A DNA stretch of 64,000 nucleotides from Mucilaginibacter gotjawali (GTDB taxonomy: Bacteria > Bacteroidota > Bacteroidia > Sphingobacteriales > Sphingobacteriaceae). Every line of letters begins with the position of its first letter. Position 1 is the first letter of the stretch. Where the stretch lies: contig NZ_AP017313.1 of the NCBI RefSeq assembly GCF_002355435.1, forward strand, positions 2,356,001-2,420,000, written 5' to 3'. A model generated the notes under the pieces. That model saw only the letters and a list, made by a program, of their open reading frames with translations. It ran no database searches and was not told the DNA's origin. The position numbers and the translations under genes were made by a program. This document shows positions 61,858 to 64,000 of this stretch, piece after piece.

Positions 61858-64000
61858 ATGAAAATTTTTAGACTCTTATTATTTTTAATTTGCCTGCTAA
61901 CAACCGGATCTCTGTTTGCGCAGCAACAGCAACAACCGATTACGCTGTCGTTGAAAAATGTGCCGCTTGAAACGGTATTGACACAAATAAAAAAGCAAAC
62001 CGGCATTTCATTTTTTTACAGTAAAGAAATATTAATCAAAGCCGGTAAGGTATCTGTGCAGGTTGATAAAAAGGATTTGCAAACCACATTAACTACCTGC
62101 CTTCAAAATACGCCGGTTACGTATATGGTCGTCGGGAACATTATTGTGCTGGTTGATAAACATGCAAAAAAAAACGCCGATGGCACGCTGGAATTAAATG
62201 AAAATATGTTTTCCCAGGTCGCTGTGCATGGGTTTGTTTACAATCTGGCCGGGACGGGGCTCAACGGCGCCAGCGTAGTTATTAAACGCACGCACCTGGG
62301 AACCACGACCAACGCGAACGGCGAATTCTCACTTGGAGAAGTGCGCACCAATGATACTATCCGGGTAAGCTTTATTGGTTATGATGCCCAGGATGTGGCG
62401 GTTGCACAAGGTGAATTTAACATTAAGTTGAAGGAGACAAAAAACGAGCTGGATGCAGTGGAAGTTCAGGCTTACGGTACCACTACCAAACGCCTTGCCA
62501 TGGGCGAGATCAGCCAGGTAAATGCCGCAGACATTGAGCGGCAGCCTGTATCAAACCCGCTCCTGGCCTTAAAAAGCATAGTACCCGGCTTATTGATAAC
62601 GCCTACAACTGGTTTTGGCAACTCCCCCGTACGGGTGGAGATCCGGGGAAGAAATTCCATCGATCCTTCATCCATGTCTGATCCTTTGTATATCATTGAC
62701 GGTATCCCCCTGGTCCAGACCTCCGCAGGCTTGGTAAACACGGGCTACCAAACCGGCGCCAATCTTCAGCAGGCGGGCATATCCTCGGGAATGAGCCCCT
62801 TTGCGGCCCTTAATCCCAACGATATCGAAAGTATTACGGTTCTTAAGGATGCCACAGCAACGGCCATGTATGGTTCCCGGGCCGGAAACGGGGTGATCAT
62901 CATCACCACCAAAAGGGGTAAAGCCGGTAAGACGGTGGTTGATGTGACGGCCAGCCATGAGATCAACAGGACCATCGGGCACTATGATATGTTAAACACT
63001 ACCCAATATTTGCAGATGCGCCGCGAGGCACTCAGGAATGACGGGCTTACCGCTTCCACAGCGACCGCACCTGATCTCACCTTATGGGACACTACCCGCA
63101 ACGTCGACTGGCAAAAACAGCTCTGGAAGTCAACAAGCGGCTCCACCGTCAGGGCAACCATATCCGGCGGTAATGAACTCAGCACCTTCAGGGTCAGCGG
63201 CTCCTACCAGTCGTTACAGGATATATCACCTTTAACAAATCAAAATACCGACGCGAAGTCGAACATTGCCTTTAACTTCAGTCATCATAGCCCGGATCAG
63301 AAATTAACTGTCGACGTTTCCACCATATTCGGACATAATAAAATTAACCAAATATCCATCGGCGGGGCAACAACTATGGCACCTGATCTGCCGCCCATAT
63401 TTGATAAAAACGGAAATCTGAATTATACTGACTGGAACGCCGCCGGAATTGGTTCATCATTCCCTTTCGGCTCCCTGCTTCAACCTTTTGTGACCAGTTC
63501 AGATCTGTTAAACGGCAGCCTCCGCCTGGGTTATCAGATTATCAAAGGGTTGAACGCAAATATTTCGGTAGGGTACAATCTTGGCCTAATGGATAACAGG
63601 GTTACCAATACCATCGCCTCTCAGAATCCGCTGTATAACCCTACCGCGTTGAGCGTATTTGGTAATAGCAGAACAGATGGATGGAACATTACCCCGCAGA
63701 TAGACTACACGCGCTATATTGGCAAGGGAAAACTGACCGTGCTGGCCGGCGCTAACCTGAATAGTTCATCGGCGAGCGGTTTAAGTACTTACGCGTATGG
63801 GTATACGAGTGATGAGCTGATAAAATCTGTCAATAATGCACCTTTCGTCCAAAGTCAGCAGGGATATGCACAAAGCAAGTATGTTGATGTGCATGGCAGC
63901 CTCAATTATAACTGGGAAGGAAAATATATCGCCGAAGTTTCGGGCAACCGCGACGGTTCATCAAATTTTGGACCTGGCAGGGAGTTTGGATCATTCGGCG
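61858..64000 (+). CDS. STN-containing SusC/RagA TonB-dependent transporter, 5' part (3' end outside window)
   Basis: Translation from the ATG at 61858 stays open to the last base (714 codons). A signal peptide (MKIFRLLLFLICLLTTG, cut near LFAQ) is followed by an STN domain (about 25-105, LSLKNVPLETVLTQIKKQTG), a regulatory-like domain (about 125-200, FVYNLAGTGLNGASVVIKRT), the plug (about 205-365, IRGRNSIDPSSMSDPLYIIDG through AMYGSRAGNGVIIITTKRGKAGK) and the first part of the barrel. The STN makes it the sensor-transporter for the ECF/FecR pair upstream. Its 5' end and leader are duplicated just upstream as the short STN gene. The partner susD should lie to the right of the window. Confidence 0.9.
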   Translation, partial: MKIFRLLLFLICLLTTGSLFAQQQQQPITLSLKNVPLETVLTQIKKQTGISFFYSKEILIKAGKVSVQVDKKDLQTTLTTCLQNTPVTYMVVGNIIVLVDKHAKKNADGTLELNENMFSQVAVHGFVYNLAGTGLNGASVVIKRTHLGTTTNANGEFSLGEVRTNDTIRVSFIGYDAQDVAVAQGEFNIKLKETKNELDAVEVQAYGTTTKRLAMGEISQVNAADIERQPVSNPLLALKSIVPGLLITPTTGFGNSPVRVEIRGRNSIDPSSMSDPLYIIDGIPLVQTSAGLVNTGYQTGANLQQAGISSGMSPFAALNPNDIESITVLKDATATAMYGSRAGNGVIIITTKRGKAGKTVVDVTASHEINRTIGHYDMLNTTQYLQMRREALRNDGLTASTATAPDLTLWDTTRNVDWQKQLWKSTSGSTVRATISGGNELSTFRVSGSYQSLQDISPLTNQNTDAKSNIAFNFSHHSPDQKLTVDVSTIFGHNKINQISIGGATTMAPDLPPIFDKNGNLNYTDWNAAGIGSSFPFGSLLQPFVTSSDLLNGSLRLGYQIIKGLNANISVGYNLGLMDNRVTNTIASQNPLYNPTALSVFGNSRTDGWNITPQIDYTRYIGKGKLTVLAGANLNSSSASGLSTYAYGYTSDELIKSVNNAPFVQSQQGYAQSKYVDVHGSLNYNWEGKYIAEVSGNRDGSSNFGPGREFGSFG

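Noticed and set aside
1..64000. CRISPR array, toxin-antitoxin pair, secretion or anti-phage system
   Set aside because: No regularly spaced repeats and no such families were seen on either strand.

Overview
The window reads as a chromosomal segment of a Bacteroidota soil or plant-associated bacterium, most likely Sphingobacteriaceae (Mucilaginibacter/Pedobacter-like). The support is three SusC-type TonB-dependent transporters and two SusD partners, a hybrid two-component regulator with a sugar-sensing propeller, BACON domains, lipoproteins, an ECF sigma/anti-sigma pair feeding a transporter, and TAnnTTTG-type promoters. No genus call can be proved from the sequence alone.

Left flank (1-10100): the 3' end of a GH63/MGH1-like glycosidase and a GH43 arabinofuranosidase-like enzyme. 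A signalling block follows: a stand-alone PAS protein, a PAS-AraC-PAS regulator, and a minus-strand operon made of a CheB-CheR protein, its PAS/coiled-coil half in another frame, and a PAS histidine kinase. An orphan HTH protein ends the block. From 10200 to 10470 lie two 15-bp direct repeats like a tRNA/tmRNA 3' end, with strong hairpins between them.

Centre (10800-50500): a large polysaccharide utilization locus whose enzymes match xyloglucan. It has four GH5 endoglucanases (one with a ricin-type lectin, two with BACON domains), a GH31 alpha-xylosidase, a hybrid two-component regulator, SusC, SusD and a surface glycan-binding lipoprotein. It also has two GH3, a GH39, a GH42, two GH2, a GH29 alpha-fucosidase and a beta-helix/PDZ protein. 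The likely flow is cell-surface cleavage of the glucan backbone by GH5, capture and import by SusD/SusC and the binding protein, then periplasmic trimming of fucose, galactose, xylose and glucose. The regulator senses oligosaccharide in the periplasm and would activate the promoters. A truncated copy of the GH31 N-terminus sits behind its own copy of the GH31 promoter at 10810-11577.

Right flank (50500-64000): a palindromic repeat, then a second SusC/SusD pair whose promoter and 300-nt leader copy those of the first SusC. Next come a MITE-like element with terminal inverted repeats and a decayed ftsK. Last is an ECF sigma / FecR / thioredoxin-family operon leading into a tandem duplication: a short ORF with only the STN domain and part of the plug, then a long STN-SusC transporter that runs off the window.

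The most notable points are: two signalling genes each interrupted by a -1 shift in an A-tract; the conserved STN-only product of the receptor duplication; the shared promoter-leader modules; the AraC domain placed between two PAS domains; and the GH5 paralog with changed active-site surroundings.
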